From M55B118 sp964501715 (lineage in GTDB: Bacteria > Bacillota_I > Bacilli_A > Izemoplasmatales > Izemoplasmataceae), in NCBI GenBank assembly GCA_964501715.1, contig CAZCTR010000005.1, forward strand, positions 19,606 to 83,605: a stretch of 64,000 nucleotides of DNA, in the 5' to 3' direction. How positions within the stretch are numbered: the stretch's first letter is position 1; each line of letters opens with the position of its first letter. A program made the position numbers and the translations under genes. This document shows, in pieces, positions 50,502 through 60,969 of this stretch. The notes below the pieces were generated by a model that searched no databases, had not been told where the DNA came from, and saw only the letters and a program-made list of their open reading frames with translations.

Positions 50502-52673
50502 ATGGATAATTTAGTGTACGGTTTGAATGAACCACAGAAAAATGCGGTTGAAACTACCGAAGGGCCAGTGATGGTCATCGCCGGTGCGGGCAGTGGAAAA
50601 ACCAACGTGCTCACCCGGCGGGTGGCCTACCTAATAGATGCCCTCGGTGTTCCCAAGATGAACATCCTTGCCATAACCTTTACCAACAAGGCCGCCGAAG
50701 AGATGCGTCATCGCATCGGCGGCCTTTTGGGGATAGGCACACGCGGCATGTGGATCTCCACATTCCACTCCATGTGTGCCAGGATCTTAAGAGAACACAT
50801 CGAATACCTTGGGTACTCGAGGGATTTTCAAATCATCGATGATGACGACAGCACCCAGCTTGTCAAGATCATCATGCGTGATTTGGATATCGACCCCAAG
50901 CTTATAAAGCCTAAGAAACTGAAGAACCACGTGCTTCAGATCAAGAGGGACCCTTCTCAATTGGATGGTTATCAGGAACCGTTGGCAACCTATCTGAACA
51001 AGGTCTATCCCGCGTATCAAAAACGCCTCAAGAACAACAACCTACTTGATTTTGACGACTTGCTCCTGCTTACGATCAAGCTGCTCAAACAGGAGAAGGC
51101 TGTGCAGGCTTATTATCATAAACAGTTCGAGTACGTGATGGTGGACGAGTTCCAGGATACGAACGACTTGCAGTATCAACTCATCCGTCTTTTGAGCAAC
51201 GAGAAAGGCAATGTGTTCATAGTCGGGGATGAAGACCAAAGCATCTATGCTTTTCGAGGGGCTAACATAGAGAATCTGAGAAAATTCAAACGGGATTTCA
51301 CCAAGGTCAAAACCATCGTTCTCGAGCAGAACTACAGAAGCACCAACACCATACTGAAAGCCGCGAACCAAGTGATATCCTCCAACAAGAACAGGATTGA
51401 GAAAAACCTCTATTCCACGAAGAACGAAGGCGGAAAGATCCGCTTCTTCAAAGGCATGACCGAGCGTGACGAAGCGGATTATGTGGTCGAGAAAATCCAG
51501 GAGCTTCTAGCCCAAGGGCACACTTATGAGGATTTCGGTATTCTCTATCGCACCAACAACACCTCAAGAATCTTTGAAGAGGCGTTCATGAAACGCAGGA
51601 TCCCCTATACCATCGTAGGCAACACCAGCTTCTTCAAACGCAAGGAGATCAAGGATATTGTCGCTTATCTGAGGCTTCTTTTGAATGTCGATGATGATTA
51701 TAGCTTTCAGCGCATCGTCAACGAACCCAAACGAAGCATCGGACGCAAGACGGTTGAAAAGCTTAGGGCGCATGCGACCAGCGAAGAGCTTAGCCTCTTC
51801 AGAGCCATCGATGACGAGAAGACGCCACTGACCGGCAAAGCCCTGAAGAACCTCAAGGCATTCAAAAGCATGGTTGAAGGGCTCATCACGCAACTATTCA
51901 AAACCGACTTCAACACCTTTCTGGATGATCTCTTAGAGACGACCGGTTACAAGGAAGCTTTAAAAAAGGACGAGAAAGGCGATGTGCGTTATGAGAACAT
52001 CCTCGAACTGAAGACCATGCTCAAAGAAAGTGAGAAGACCTACGACACGGAAGACAAGAAAACCATTCTCACCTACACTCTTGAGGATATAGCGCTCAAA
52101 AGCCAGGAAGACGATATCACGGACGAGGATGCCGTCACGCTCATGACCATGCATGCGGCCAAGGGTCTCGAATTTCCAGTGGTTTTTGTCGTAGCGCTGG
52201 AACAGGGACTGTTTCCGCTTTACAGAAGCCTCGAGAACCCGAAGGACCTAGAAGAGGAACGGAGACTGATGTATGTAGCGGTCACGCGCGCCCAGGACAA
52301 ACTCTTTCTAACCAATGCCAAACAACGCTTCCTTTATGGGGAACAGACGATGAACACCGACAGTGTCTTCATCAAGGAAATTGACACCGGCATTTTAAAG
52401 GCCGAAGGATACGCACTTCCAGGGGGAGCGCACCAGGCGTCACGTTTCACGGACTCCCGCAAGGAGGTCGTGGAGAGAAACAGGAAGGCATTGCGCGACT
52501 ACAAGGAAAACGATTTGAACAAAGGCGACAAGATCGTCCACAAGGCTTTTGGTGAAGGGGTCGTCATCAGTGTCGCGAGCAACCAGTGCACGGTCGCCTT
52601 CTCAAAAGAACACGGACTCAAGACCCTGATGAAGGACCACCCCTCCATCCGTAAGAAAGAAAAGCAGGTGTGA
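50502..52673 (+). CDS. pcrA: ATP-dependent DNA helicase PcrA/UvrD
   Basis: SF1A helicase used in rolling-circle replication, removal of RecA filaments and nucleotide excision repair. The 723-residue protein has motif I AGAGSGKTNVLTRR, motif II VDEFQDTND, motif III GDEDQSIYAFRGA and motif VI VAVTRAQDKL, and a C-terminal Tudor-like domain with GDKIVHKAFGEGVVI that binds RNA polymerase in relatives. ATG at 50502 has AGGTGA. ligA follows after three bases, the common pcrA-ligA pair of Bacilli. Confidence 0.98.
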   Translation: MDNLVYGLNEPQKNAVETTEGPVMVIAGAGSGKTNVLTRRVAYLIDALGVPKMNILAITFTNKAAEEMRHRIGGLLGIGTRGMWISTFHSMCARILREHIEYLGYSRDFQIIDDDDSTQLVKIIMRDLDIDPKLIKPKKLKNHVLQIKRDPSQLDGYQEPLATYLNKVYPAYQKRLKNNNLLDFDDLLLLTIKLLKQEKAVQAYYHKQFEYVMVDEFQDTNDLQYQLIRLLSNEKGNVFIVGDEDQSIYAFRGANIENLRKFKRDFTKVKTIVLEQNYRSTNTILKAANQVISSNKNRIEKNLYSTKNEGGKIRFFKGMTERDEADYVVEKIQELLAQGHTYEDFGILYRTNNTSRIFEEAFMKRRIPYTIVGNTSFFKRKEIKDIVAYLRLLLNVDDDYSFQRIVNEPKRSIGRKTVEKLRAHATSEELSLFRAIDDEKTPLTGKALKNLKAFKSMVEGLITQLFKTDFNTFLDDLLETTGYKEALKKDEKGDVRYENILELKTMLKESEKTYDTEDKKTILTYTLEDIALKSQEDDITDEDAVTLMTMHAAKGLEFPVVFVVALEQGLFPLYRSLENPKDLEEERRLMYVAVTRAQDKLFLTNAKQRFLYGEQTMNTDSVFIKEIDTGILKAEGYALPGGAHQASRFTDSRKEVVERNRKALRDYKENDLNKGDKIVHKAFGEGVVISVASNQCTVAFSKEHGLKTLMKDHPSIRKKEKQV

Positions 52674-52676
52674 GAC

Positions 52677-54665
52677 ATGGATGATGTGAAAAAAAAGATT
52701 GATGCATTGCGCGATAAGCTGAACCGATACAATTATGAGTATCACGTGCTAGACAACCCCAGCGTGAGCGACGTCGAATACGACAGACTCATGCGCGAGC
52801 TGCAAGACCTAGAAGACAGGCATCCTGAATACAAGACCGAGGATTCCCCCACCATGCGCGTGGGGGGTGAAGTGCTTGATCATTTCGAGAAGGTCCAACA
52901 CAGCATACCCATGTTGAGTCTTGACAATGCCTTCAATGCTGAAGAACTGCGGGCGTTTGACCGCAGAGTCAGGAAAATCGAACCCGACGTGACCTATGTG
53001 GTCGAACCGAAGATTGATGGGCTTGCGGCATCCTTGACCTACAGAGAGGGAAAATTCGTACGAGCCGCCACCCGCGGTAACGGAAGTGTCGGAGAGGACA
53101 TCACTCACAACGTCCGTACCATCAAGAGTGTCCCATTGAGTCTGCAAGACCAAATAGACCTTGAAGTCAGAGGCGAGATCTATATGAGAAAGGCCGCTTT
53201 TCTGACCCTAAACGATGCCAAGCGCGCTAACGGTGAGGATGGCTTCAAAAATCCAAGGAACGCAGCCGCCGGAAGCATTCGCCAACTGAATAGCACTGTC
53301 GCGGCCAAGAGAGATCTGGACATGTTCGTCTATGTGCGCACCGAAAGAGACTCTGAAGCCGAGAACACGCACATGGAGACACTTGAGGAACTCAAGGGAC
53401 ACGGTTTCAAGATCAATCCGAAGATCACACACGCAAAAACCATCGAGGAAGCCATCGACAGAACTTTGTATTTCGAGGAAAACCGTGAAAATTTCCCCTA
53501 TGAGATCGACGGTGTCGTCATCAAGGTGAACGAACGCTCCCTCTATCAACGCATCGGGTATACTGCACGAAGTCCGAAATGGGCGATTGCGTACAAGTTC
53601 AAAGCCGAGGAGGCCATGACAGTCATCGAGGACATTTTCTTCCAGGTGGGCCGTACAGGCCAGATCACACCCGTGGCGAAATTGACGCCGGTCGACATCC
53701 AGGGAAGCACCGTCGCCCGTGCCACGTTGCACAATGATGCCTACGTCAGGGAGAAAGACATCCGGACCGGGGATTCGGTCACCATCAGGAAAGCTGGTGA
53801 CATCATCCCTGAAGTGGTCGCAGTCATTGAAGAAAGACGGGATGGAAATCAACAACCTTTTGAGATGATCACACAATGCCCGGAATGTGGGAAACCGCTT
53901 CATAAAGACGAAAAAGAGGCTGACACATACTGTGTGAACAGGGCGTGTCCAGCCCGTATGAGCGAAAGTCTCATCCATTTCGCTTCACGTGATGCGATGA
54001 ATATCGAAGGTCTCGGAGAGCGGATCATCGAGCATTTCCACACAGAGGGTTACTTGCGAACGATTCCAGACATCTATACATTGCACCAACACAAGGATGC
54101 GCTTGAGATGCGTGCGGGGTTCGGCAAGAAAAGCATCGAGAAGCTCCTCGCCAACATCGAAGGGTCCAAGCACAACAGTCTTGAACAACTTTTATTCGGC
54201 CTGGGCATACGATTTGTGGGAAAGAAGGTCTCGAAAGTGTTAGCCATGCATTTTGGCGACCTATTTGCTATTATGGAGGCTGATGAGTCAGCGCTCACTG
54301 CGATCGATGAAATCGGAGAGAAAATCGCCTCGAGTGTTGTCTCCTATTTTAAAGAACCCAGCAACCAAAGCATGATCGAGGATTTAAAAACCCTTGGTGT
54401 GAACATGCAATATACCAAAGAACGGCCCAAAGAGGGTGCGTTTCATAATAAGACGGTTGTTTTGACCGGCTCTTTGCCAACCATGTCACGATCCGATGCG
54501 AAAGCAAGGATCGAGGCCGAAGGTGGCAAAGTGACAGGATCCGTGTCTAAGAAAACGGATTATCTATGCGCCGGGGAGGATCCCGGCAGCAAATACGATA
54601 AAGCGAAAGAACTCGGCATCGAGATCATCGACGAGGACACGCTCATCGATATGCTAGACCAATAG
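52677..54665 (+). CDS. ligA: NAD-dependent DNA ligase
   Basis: Seals nicks using NAD; essential for Okazaki fragment joining. The 662-residue protein has the adenylation lysine in VEPKIDGLAASL near residue 112, an OB fold, a four-cysteine zinc finger (CPECGKPL...CVNRACPAR, about 400-425), helix-hairpin-helix repeats and a C-terminal BRCT domain (GAFHNKTVVLTGSLPTMSR). ATG at 52677 after AGGTGTGA. It is in the pcrA-ligA-uvrA operon. Confidence 0.98.
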   Translation: MDDVKKKIDALRDKLNRYNYEYHVLDNPSVSDVEYDRLMRELQDLEDRHPEYKTEDSPTMRVGGEVLDHFEKVQHSIPMLSLDNAFNAEELRAFDRRVRKIEPDVTYVVEPKIDGLAASLTYREGKFVRAATRGNGSVGEDITHNVRTIKSVPLSLQDQIDLEVRGEIYMRKAAFLTLNDAKRANGEDGFKNPRNAAAGSIRQLNSTVAAKRDLDMFVYVRTERDSEAENTHMETLEELKGHGFKINPKITHAKTIEEAIDRTLYFEENRENFPYEIDGVVIKVNERSLYQRIGYTARSPKWAIAYKFKAEEAMTVIEDIFFQVGRTGQITPVAKLTPVDIQGSTVARATLHNDAYVREKDIRTGDSVTIRKAGDIIPEVVAVIEERRDGNQQPFEMITQCPECGKPLHKDEKEADTYCVNRACPARMSESLIHFASRDAMNIEGLGERIIEHFHTEGYLRTIPDIYTLHQHKDALEMRAGFGKKSIEKLLANIEGSKHNSLEQLLFGLGIRFVGKKVSKVLAMHFGDLFAIMEADESALTAIDEIGEKIASSVVSYFKEPSNQSMIEDLKTLGVNMQYTKERPKEGAFHNKTVVLTGSLPTMSRSDAKARIEAEGGKVTGSVSKKTDYLCAGEDPGSKYDKAKELGIEIIDEDTLIDMLDQ

Positions 54666-54676
54666 GACGTGTTAGA

Positions 54677-57487
54677 ATGAAAGACATCATCATCAAAGGC
54701 GCTAAGGAGAACAACCTGAAATCCCTCGATATCGCCTTGCCGAAAGAAAAATTGATCGTCATGACCGGACTCAGCGGTTCAGGTAAGACATCACTGGCTT
54801 TCGACACAATCTACAAAGAAGGACAACGCCGCTATGTCGAGAGTCTTAGCGCCTATGCGCGTCAGTTTCTCGGCAATCTGGAAAAACCGAATGTAGAGTC
54901 CATAGAAGGCCTTTCCCCGGCCATTTCCATAGACCAGAAATCCACATCGAAAAATCCGAGAAGCACCGTTGGCACCGTCACTGAGATCTATGACTATCTG
55001 AGACTTCTATATGCACGGATCGGGACGCCGATCTGCCCTACACATCATGTTGAGATCACTTCGCAGAGCATTGAGGAGATGACCGAAAAGGTCCTTGGTT
55101 TTCAGGACAAGAGCCGCATCCAGGTTCTTGCGCCTGTTGTACGTGGACGAAAGGGCACACACAAGCATGTGCTTGACTCGCTTAGGAAAGATGGTTATGT
55201 CCGGGTGCGTGTGAACGGAGACATACGCGATCTCGAAGAATCCATCGAACTTGACAAGAACAAGAAGCACAGCATCGAAGTCGTGATCGACCGTCTCAAG
55301 ATGCGAGAGGGAATCCGCTCCCGCCTCTTCGATTCACTAGAGACCGCGAGCAAACTTGCACAAGGTAAAGTCATTGTGCTTGAAAACAGTGAGGAACACG
55401 TTTTCAGTGAGGCCTTCGCCTGTCCGTTTTGCGATTTCTCCATCTCCGAACTTGAGCCCAGGCTGTTTTCGTTCAATGCGCCCTATGGCGCATGCGATGT
55501 CTGTTCAGGTCTAGGGTATCTTCGCAAAATCGACATCGATCTCCTCATTCCCAATCAGAACCTCTCGGTGTACGAAGGCGCCATAAACGGGTGGAGGAAC
55601 ACGAATGCCTATCACTTCAAACAACTTGAAGCGATGGCTTCACATTATAAGATTGACCTAAAAAAAAGGTTCAAGAACCTCAAGGAACACGAGAAGGAAT
55701 TGATCCTTTACGGATCGGACGAAAAGATCCCTTTCAAGTTCAAAGGCAAGACCAGCAGCATCAAACACGAGAAGTTCGACTATTATGAAGGTGTGATCAA
55801 CAACCTTGAACGCCGCTACATAGAGACCACCTCCAAATTCATCCGTGATTGGATCGAGGGCATGATGGCTGAACAGAAATGTCCCAAATGCCATGGCAAA
55901 AAGCTCAACGAAGAAGCTCTGAGCGTGAAGGTCGGCGGTCTTGACATCATCGAGATGACGGACATCAGCATCGTAGAGCTCATCGATTTCCTTGAGCAGC
56001 TCGACCTAACGCAAACCGACAGAAAGATCAGTGAAATGGTTCTTCGGGAAATCCAGAGTAGACTTTCCTTTCTCAAGGATGTCGGACTCGGGTATCTCAC
56101 ACTTTCCAGACGTGCCGCGACACTATCCGGCGGAGAAGCTCAGAGAATCCGCCTCGCCACCCAGATCGGCTCGAGACTCACAGGCGTTTTATATGTGCTC
56201 GACGAACCCTCCATCGGGCTTCACCAGCGTGACAACATCAAACTCATCAACACATTGAAATCGATGCGCGATCTGGGCAACACCCTGATTGTGGTCGAGC
56301 ATGACGAGGAGACGATGGAGCTTTCCGACCAGATCGTCGACATCGGTCCGGGTGCTGGGGAGAATGGTGGGGAGCTCGTGTTTCAGGGCACATATGAGGA
56401 AATACTCAAAGCTGATCACAGCATCACCGGCCAGTATCTTTCAAAAAAGAAAAAAATTCCTTTGCCCAAGAAAAGAAGAAAACCGGGAAATGGCTTCATA
56501 AAGGTCAAAGGGGCTAAAGAAAACAACCTTAAAAACATTGATGCGAAGTTTCCGAAAGGCCTTTTGACCGTGGTCACCGGGGTCAGCGGAAGCGGCAAGA
56601 GTTCGCTTGTGAACGCCTGCCTTTTCACGGGCCTTCACAACCTCGTATATCCCAAAAAGATTCCCGCTGGAGCATTTTCCGGCATACAGAATGCCGAGGA
56701 TATAGGCAAGATCATCAACATCGACCAATCACCAATCGGGCGCACCCCCAGGAGCAACCCGGGGACCTATACCGGCGTCTTTGATGACATACGGGCCATT
56801 TTCGCCATGACCAACGAAGCCAAACAGCGCGGGTACGACAAGAGCCGCTTCAGCTTCAATGTCAAGGGCGGAAGATGCGAAACCTGTCATGGGGATGGCG
56901 TGATCAAGATCGAGATGCACTTCCTTCCCGATGTCTATGTCCCGTGTGAATCCTGCGGAGGCAAACGCTACAACAAAGAAACACTGCAAGTGACCTATAA
57001 AAAAAGGACCATTGCTGATATACTCAATATGACGATCGATGAATCCTTGCCGTTCTTCGAGAACATCCCCAAGATTCATCGAAAGCTCAAAACCCTTCAG
57101 GATGTCGGACTCGGATACATCCGCATCGGCCAGCCTGCGCCGACCTTGTCCGGCGGAGAGGCGCAAAGGGTGAAACTGTCCCGTGAACTTAACAAGCGCA
57201 TCACCCCTGATACGTTCTACATTCTCGATGAACCGACGACCGGTCTGCATTCGGATGATGTCAGGCATTTGCTAGAAGTCATAGACAATATCGTCGATCA
57301 AGGGGCGACCGTCGTCATCATCGAGCATAATCTCGAAGTGATCAAGGTCGCGGACCACATCATTGACTTGGGACCCGAGGGTGGCGAAGCAGGAGGCAAT
57401 ATCCTGGCCGAAGGCCCTCCTGAGAAGATTGTCAAATCCGAAGCGAGCCATACCGCCCGATATCTCAAGGACGCTTTGAAAGGATGA
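54677..57487 (+). CDS. uvrA: Excinuclease ABC subunit A
   Basis: Damage-recognition ATPase of nucleotide excision repair. The 936-residue protein carries two ABC ATPase modules (GLSGSGKTSLAFD near residue 31 and GVSGSGKSSLVNA near 635), both with LSGGEAQR signatures, and zinc-binding CxxC pairs (CPFC/CDVC and CETC/CESC). Start 12 bases after ligA. uvrB is usually next to uvrA in Bacilli but is absent here; mfd at 13-17 kb is a functional partner. Confidence 0.98.
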   Translation: MKDIIIKGAKENNLKSLDIALPKEKLIVMTGLSGSGKTSLAFDTIYKEGQRRYVESLSAYARQFLGNLEKPNVESIEGLSPAISIDQKSTSKNPRSTVGTVTEIYDYLRLLYARIGTPICPTHHVEITSQSIEEMTEKVLGFQDKSRIQVLAPVVRGRKGTHKHVLDSLRKDGYVRVRVNGDIRDLEESIELDKNKKHSIEVVIDRLKMREGIRSRLFDSLETASKLAQGKVIVLENSEEHVFSEAFACPFCDFSISELEPRLFSFNAPYGACDVCSGLGYLRKIDIDLLIPNQNLSVYEGAINGWRNTNAYHFKQLEAMASHYKIDLKKRFKNLKEHEKELILYGSDEKIPFKFKGKTSSIKHEKFDYYEGVINNLERRYIETTSKFIRDWIEGMMAEQKCPKCHGKKLNEEALSVKVGGLDIIEMTDISIVELIDFLEQLDLTQTDRKISEMVLREIQSRLSFLKDVGLGYLTLSRRAATLSGGEAQRIRLATQIGSRLTGVLYVLDEPSIGLHQRDNIKLINTLKSMRDLGNTLIVVEHDEETMELSDQIVDIGPGAGENGGELVFQGTYEEILKADHSITGQYLSKKKKIPLPKKRRKPGNGFIKVKGAKENNLKNIDAKFPKGLLTVVTGVSGSGKSSLVNACLFTGLHNLVYPKKIPAGAFSGIQNAEDIGKIINIDQSPIGRTPRSNPGTYTGVFDDIRAIFAMTNEAKQRGYDKSRFSFNVKGGRCETCHGDGVIKIEMHFLPDVYVPCESCGGKRYNKETLQVTYKKRTIADILNMTIDESLPFFENIPKIHRKLKTLQDVGLGYIRIGQPAPTLSGGEAQRVKLSRELNKRITPDTFYILDEPTTGLHSDDVRHLLEVIDNIVDQGATVVIIEHNLEVIKVADHIIDLGPEGGEAGGNILAEGPPEKIVKSEASHTARYLKDALKG

Positions 57488-57493
57488 TGCGTG

Positions 57494-58108
57494 ATGGATG
57501 AAGAAAAGAACCGACACCAAAAAGATGAAAAAAAAGACGAAGACAAGCACGAACATGAGGATTCTCAGGAAGAGGAAAAACAGCAACAGGATAATCATGC
57601 ATCCAATGAGGAGAAGAAAAAAGAGCTAGAAAAACTTCTCAAGCAGATGAAGGAGATCGAGAAACAACAAAAACAGCAATCCCCGAAAGGCCCGAAAATT
57701 GTGAAGGTCGAATTCGGAGGCGTGTTTCATCCGAATCCACTGCTGAATTTTCTGATGTACTTCTTTTTGAATCTCGTCGTCATCTACACCGTGTTCGAAG
57801 TGTTCCCGTTTGTGGAATATGCCGATGACCTTTTGAGTATAGGGCTTTTCGTTCTTGTATATACAGGGCTCGAGATGCTGTTCAGGCAATACCTCGTCTT
57901 CAACCATTTCAAGTTCGTGTTGCGGACACTCGGATTCATTTTCTTTTTCGGTTATCTTAGCATATTTTATCTGCTTGACACGTATTTTTTCGCCCAGATT
58001 GCTTTCGTGAACGAGACATTCTTGATCATTTTTGTCGGGATGTTCATTGTGGTGAGGTATCTGCTCGCCCAAATGATCAAACAGATGCTTTTTAAAATGA
58101 AAGGGTGA
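57494..58108 (+). CDS. Unidentified membrane protein with a long charged N-terminal tail
   Basis: A 204-residue protein. Residues 1-65 are almost only Lys, Glu, Asp, Gln and His, probably a disordered or coiled-coil cytoplasmic tail. Four hydrophobic segments follow (about 85-105, 113-132, 143-162 and 168-190) with a basic end (MLFKMKG). No known family recognised. Start at ATG 57494 has AAAGGATGATGC upstream, seven bases after uvrA. It sits between uvrA and hprK, which are often adjacent in Bacilli, so it appears as an insertion in a conserved block. Confidence 0.8.
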   Translation: MDEEKNRHQKDEKKDEDKHEHEDSQEEEKQQQDNHASNEEKKKELEKLLKQMKEIEKQQKQQSPKGPKIVKVEFGGVFHPNPLLNFLMYFFLNLVVIYTVFEVFPFVEYADDLLSIGLFVLVYTGLEMLFRQYLVFNHFKFVLRTLGFIFFFGYLSIFYLLDTYFFAQIAFVNETFLIIFVGMFIVVRYLLAQMIKQMLFKMKG

Positions 58109-58112
58109 GTGC

Positions 58113-59051
58113 ATGCATATCACTATCAAACAACTGGTGGATGATTACGACATGAAGGTTGTGAGCGGGGGTGAAGGACTTTCGGTCAAGGTCGAGAATT
58201 CCCAGCTGACCCGCCCAGGACTGGAACTTGCAGGCCTGTTCGAATTCTTTGAACAGGACAGAATCCAGATCTTCGGCAGCAAGGAGGTCACATTCTTCGG
58301 ATGGCTCAACGACGAGGACAAGAATATACGCATTGACATGCTCTTCAAGCGGCGTCCACCCGCTTTCATCTTTTCCAAGCACGTCGATGTGCCACAGATC
58401 TTCAAGGACAAGGGGGACTATTACAACATTCCCGTCTTGAAAAGTGGCATGCGTACGAGTGAGCTTTTCAGCAGCCTCTATCAATATCTGTTCGCCAAAT
58501 TGGCCCCGAGGAAGACCATGCACGGTACTTTGGTCGACATCAGCGGAGTGGGGGTCCTCATCCGTGGTAAAAGTGGCATCGGCAAGAGCGAGGTGGCGCT
58601 TGAGCTTGTCCGCAGAGGGCATCAGCTTGTCGCGGACGACCGCGTCGATTATTATGAGCGCGAAATCGGAAACATCATCGGTGAAGCGCCGAAACTGCTC
58701 GCGAAACACTTGGAGATCAGAGGCATCGGCATCGTGAATGTCGTCAACCTCTTCGGTGCGAGCGCCTTCAAAGAGAACAAGCGGATCATGCTCATTGTCG
58801 ACCTTGTGACCTACGAGGATAACAACGCTTATGACCGTCTCGGACTCAACATGGAGACAGAAAGGCTCTTTGAAACCGAAGTGACCCATATGACCATCCC
58901 GGTCACTGCAGCCCGCAGTGTGGCTTCTTTGGTTGAAGTCGCAGCCCTGAATGCAAGACTGCATTTTCTGGGCACCAACATGGCGAAGGATTTCACGGAT
59001 TCCTTGAATACGGAAATTTCTCAGAAAGCCAAAAACAAGCAAAAAGAATAG
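58113..59051 (+). CDS. hprK: HPr kinase/phosphorylase
   Basis: Phosphorylates or dephosphorylates HPr on Ser46, controlling sugar uptake and CcpA-mediated repression. The 312-residue protein has the P-loop GKSGIGKSEVALEL near residue 153, HQLVADDRVDYYE, and the family signature LEIRGIGIVNVVNLFG. Length is typical. Starts four bases after the previous stop. Its presence implies a PTS/HPr system in this organism. Confidence 0.98.
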   Translation: MHITIKQLVDDYDMKVVSGGEGLSVKVENSQLTRPGLELAGLFEFFEQDRIQIFGSKEVTFFGWLNDEDKNIRIDMLFKRRPPAFIFSKHVDVPQIFKDKGDYYNIPVLKSGMRTSELFSSLYQYLFAKLAPRKTMHGTLVDISGVGVLIRGKSGIGKSEVALELVRRGHQLVADDRVDYYEREIGNIIGEAPKLLAKHLEIRGIGIVNVVNLFGASAFKENKRIMLIVDLVTYEDNNAYDRLGLNMETERLFETEVTHMTIPVTAARSVASLVEVAALNARLHFLGTNMAKDFTDSLNTEISQKAKNKQKE

Positions 59052-59083
59052 CGTCACCATACTGAAAAAAGAAGGTAATGCAC

Positions 59084-60007
59084 ATGTTTTTTTTCACAAA
59101 TCTCATCACCAAGGCCCATGAAGGGGACTATGAACCGCTCTCCAATGTGCTTTTCGAAATTGGTCCCATCACGGTATACATGTATAGTTTCATGATCCTT
59201 TTGGGCGTGCTCGGTGCACTCCTGCTCGGACTCAGGGAGGGAAAACGCCTCGGCATCGAGCCCGATCAGATCATCGACGGGCTCATCATCATTTTGCCCC
59301 TGTCCATCCTTGGGGCACGGCTCTACTATGTGATTTTCGAATGGAGCTACTATAGCGAGAACCTATCCAGTATCCTTGCGATCCAGGAGGGCGGCCTTGC
59401 GATCCATGGAGGCTTCATCGTGGCCATCATCGCCTCGTATGTGTATACGCGTATCAGAAAGATGGATATCTGGAAAACCATGGACTTGATCGCACCCGGG
59501 TTTCTGATTGGCCAAGCTTTCGGAAGATGGGGGAACTTCTTCAATCAAGAAGCCCATGGCGGTGTTGTCGGCGGGTTGGAGAACGGCTCAACGGTCCTCG
59601 ATCATTCCGAACAGTTCGCGTTCTTGAGCGAGACCCTAAGGATTCCCGAGTTCATTGTCAACATGATGTACATCAACGGACCGGACGGTCTTCAATATTA
59701 TCATCCGACATTCCTGTATGAATCGCTTTGGAACCTTGGCGGACTTGCCCTCATCCTTGTCTTGAGGCGCACCAAATTCATTCGCTCCGGGGATATCATC
59801 GGGGTGTATCTCATCTGGTACTCCGCGGTCCGGTTCTTCATCGAATACATGCGGACCGACGCCCTATTCATAGGAACCACCGGCCTGCGTGCCGCCCAGG
59901 TCATTTCGATCGTGATGGTGATACTCGGAGTGATGGTTTTCATTGCCAACCGATTGATCCTGAAACGTAAGCATTATGCTAAAGTTTTGAAAGAAAATGA
60001 ATTATAA
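59084..60007 (+). CDS. lgt: Phosphatidylglycerol--prolipoprotein diacylglyceryl transferase
   Basis: Attaches diacylglycerol to the lipobox cysteine of prelipoproteins. The 307-residue membrane protein has about seven segments and the Lgt signature GRWGNFFNQEAHGG near residue 150, with a conserved His-Gly in AIHGGF. ATG at 59084 is eight bases after AAGG; an ATG at 59078 is closer than usual. Substrates in this window include YidC (Cys25) and the thioredoxin-like lipoprotein at 62881. hprK-lgt-trxB is a common Bacilli order. Confidence 0.97.
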   Translation: MFFFTNLITKAHEGDYEPLSNVLFEIGPITVYMYSFMILLGVLGALLLGLREGKRLGIEPDQIIDGLIIILPLSILGARLYYVIFEWSYYSENLSSILAIQEGGLAIHGGFIVAIIASYVYTRIRKMDIWKTMDLIAPGFLIGQAFGRWGNFFNQEAHGGVVGGLENGSTVLDHSEQFAFLSETLRIPEFIVNMMYINGPDGLQYYHPTFLYESLWNLGGLALILVLRRTKFIRSGDIIGVYLIWYSAVRFFIEYMRTDALFIGTTGLRAAQVISIVMVILGVMVFIANRLILKRKHYAKVLKENEL

Positions 60008-60031
60008 TATCCTTTGAGGTGATTGATTAAA

Positions 60032-60949
60032 ATGTATGATGTATTGATTATCGGCGCAGGGCCCGGTGGTATGACCGCGGCCATTTACACACAACGCGCC
60101 AATTTGAAAACCGCGATGATAGAGAAAGCCGCCCCGGGTGGTTATATGCTCGATACGTGGGAGATAGAGAACTATCCCGGAGTCGGGAAAGTTTCAGGCT
60201 TCGAACTCAGTGACAAGATGTTCAAACATACCCAGGAGCTCGAGGTTGAATATCTCTATGGCGATGTGACCAGGATCGAAAATGGTGACAAGACAAAGAA
60301 AGTCCATACCGCTGATGGCAATGTCTATGAGACCAAGGCCATCATCATCGCAAGCGGAACCGTTCCCAGAAAGGTCGGTGCACCGGGCGAGGATAAACTC
60401 ATCAGCAAAGGCATCAGCTTCTGTGCTGTGTGTGACGGGGCGTTCTTCAAGAACAAGGATGTCTTGATGCTCGGTGGGGGCAACAGCGCCATTGATGAAG
60501 CGATCTATCTGACGACCTTGAACGCCAGGGTCACCGTTGTCAATATCCTGCCGGACCTTCAAGCGGACAAAGGCACGATCGAAAAGGCCGAAAAGAATGA
60601 AAACATCGATTTCATCCTTGGACACGAAGTCGCATCCTTCAACGGTGATGACAAGCTCGAGAGCGTCACCATCCGCGATGTGGAATCCAAAGAAGAGAGA
60701 ACCTTGGATGTCCAAGGGGCGTTCATCTTCATTGGCCAGATTCCCAACAGTGGATTCGTCCAGGACCTTGGTATCACCAACGAGCAAGGCTACATCAAGA
60801 CCAACGGCAAAATGGAGACCGGAGTTCCCGGCATCTATGCGATCGGTGATGTGATTGAGAAAGACTTGAGACAGATTGTCACGGCTACAAGCGACGGAGC
60901 GATTGCAAGTCAGCAAGTGGCCAAATATATTGAGGAACACGAGGACTGA
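60032..60949 (+). CDS. trxB: Thioredoxin reductase
   Basis: FAD/NADPH enzyme that reduces thioredoxin. The 305-residue protein has GAGPGGMTAAIY, the redox pair CAVCDGAFF near residue 135, GGGNSAIDEA for NADPH and the terminal GIYAIGDV. ATG at 60032 has GAGGTGA nine bases upstream; a TTG at 60023 directly follows that site and is less likely. It could indirectly power the two extracytoplasmic thioredoxin-fold proteins at the end of the window, but this would need a transmembrane carrier. Confidence 0.96.
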   Translation: MYDVLIIGAGPGGMTAAIYTQRANLKTAMIEKAAPGGYMLDTWEIENYPGVGKVSGFELSDKMFKHTQELEVEYLYGDVTRIENGDKTKKVHTADGNVYETKAIIIASGTVPRKVGAPGEDKLISKGISFCAVCDGAFFKNKDVLMLGGGNSAIDEAIYLTTLNARVTVVNILPDLQADKGTIEKAEKNENIDFILGHEVASFNGDDKLESVTIRDVESKEERTLDVQGAFIFIGQIPNSGFVQDLGITNEQGYIKTNGKMETGVPGIYAIGDVIEKDLRQIVTATSDGAIASQQVAKYIEEHED

Positions 60950-60969
60950 ATCCAAGGCCATTCAAGAAT

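Noticed and set aside
58092..59060. A 322-codon minus-strand open frame opposite hprK
   Set aside because: Same reason: it is antisense to a fully recognisable enzyme and has no motif, promoter or ribosome site.
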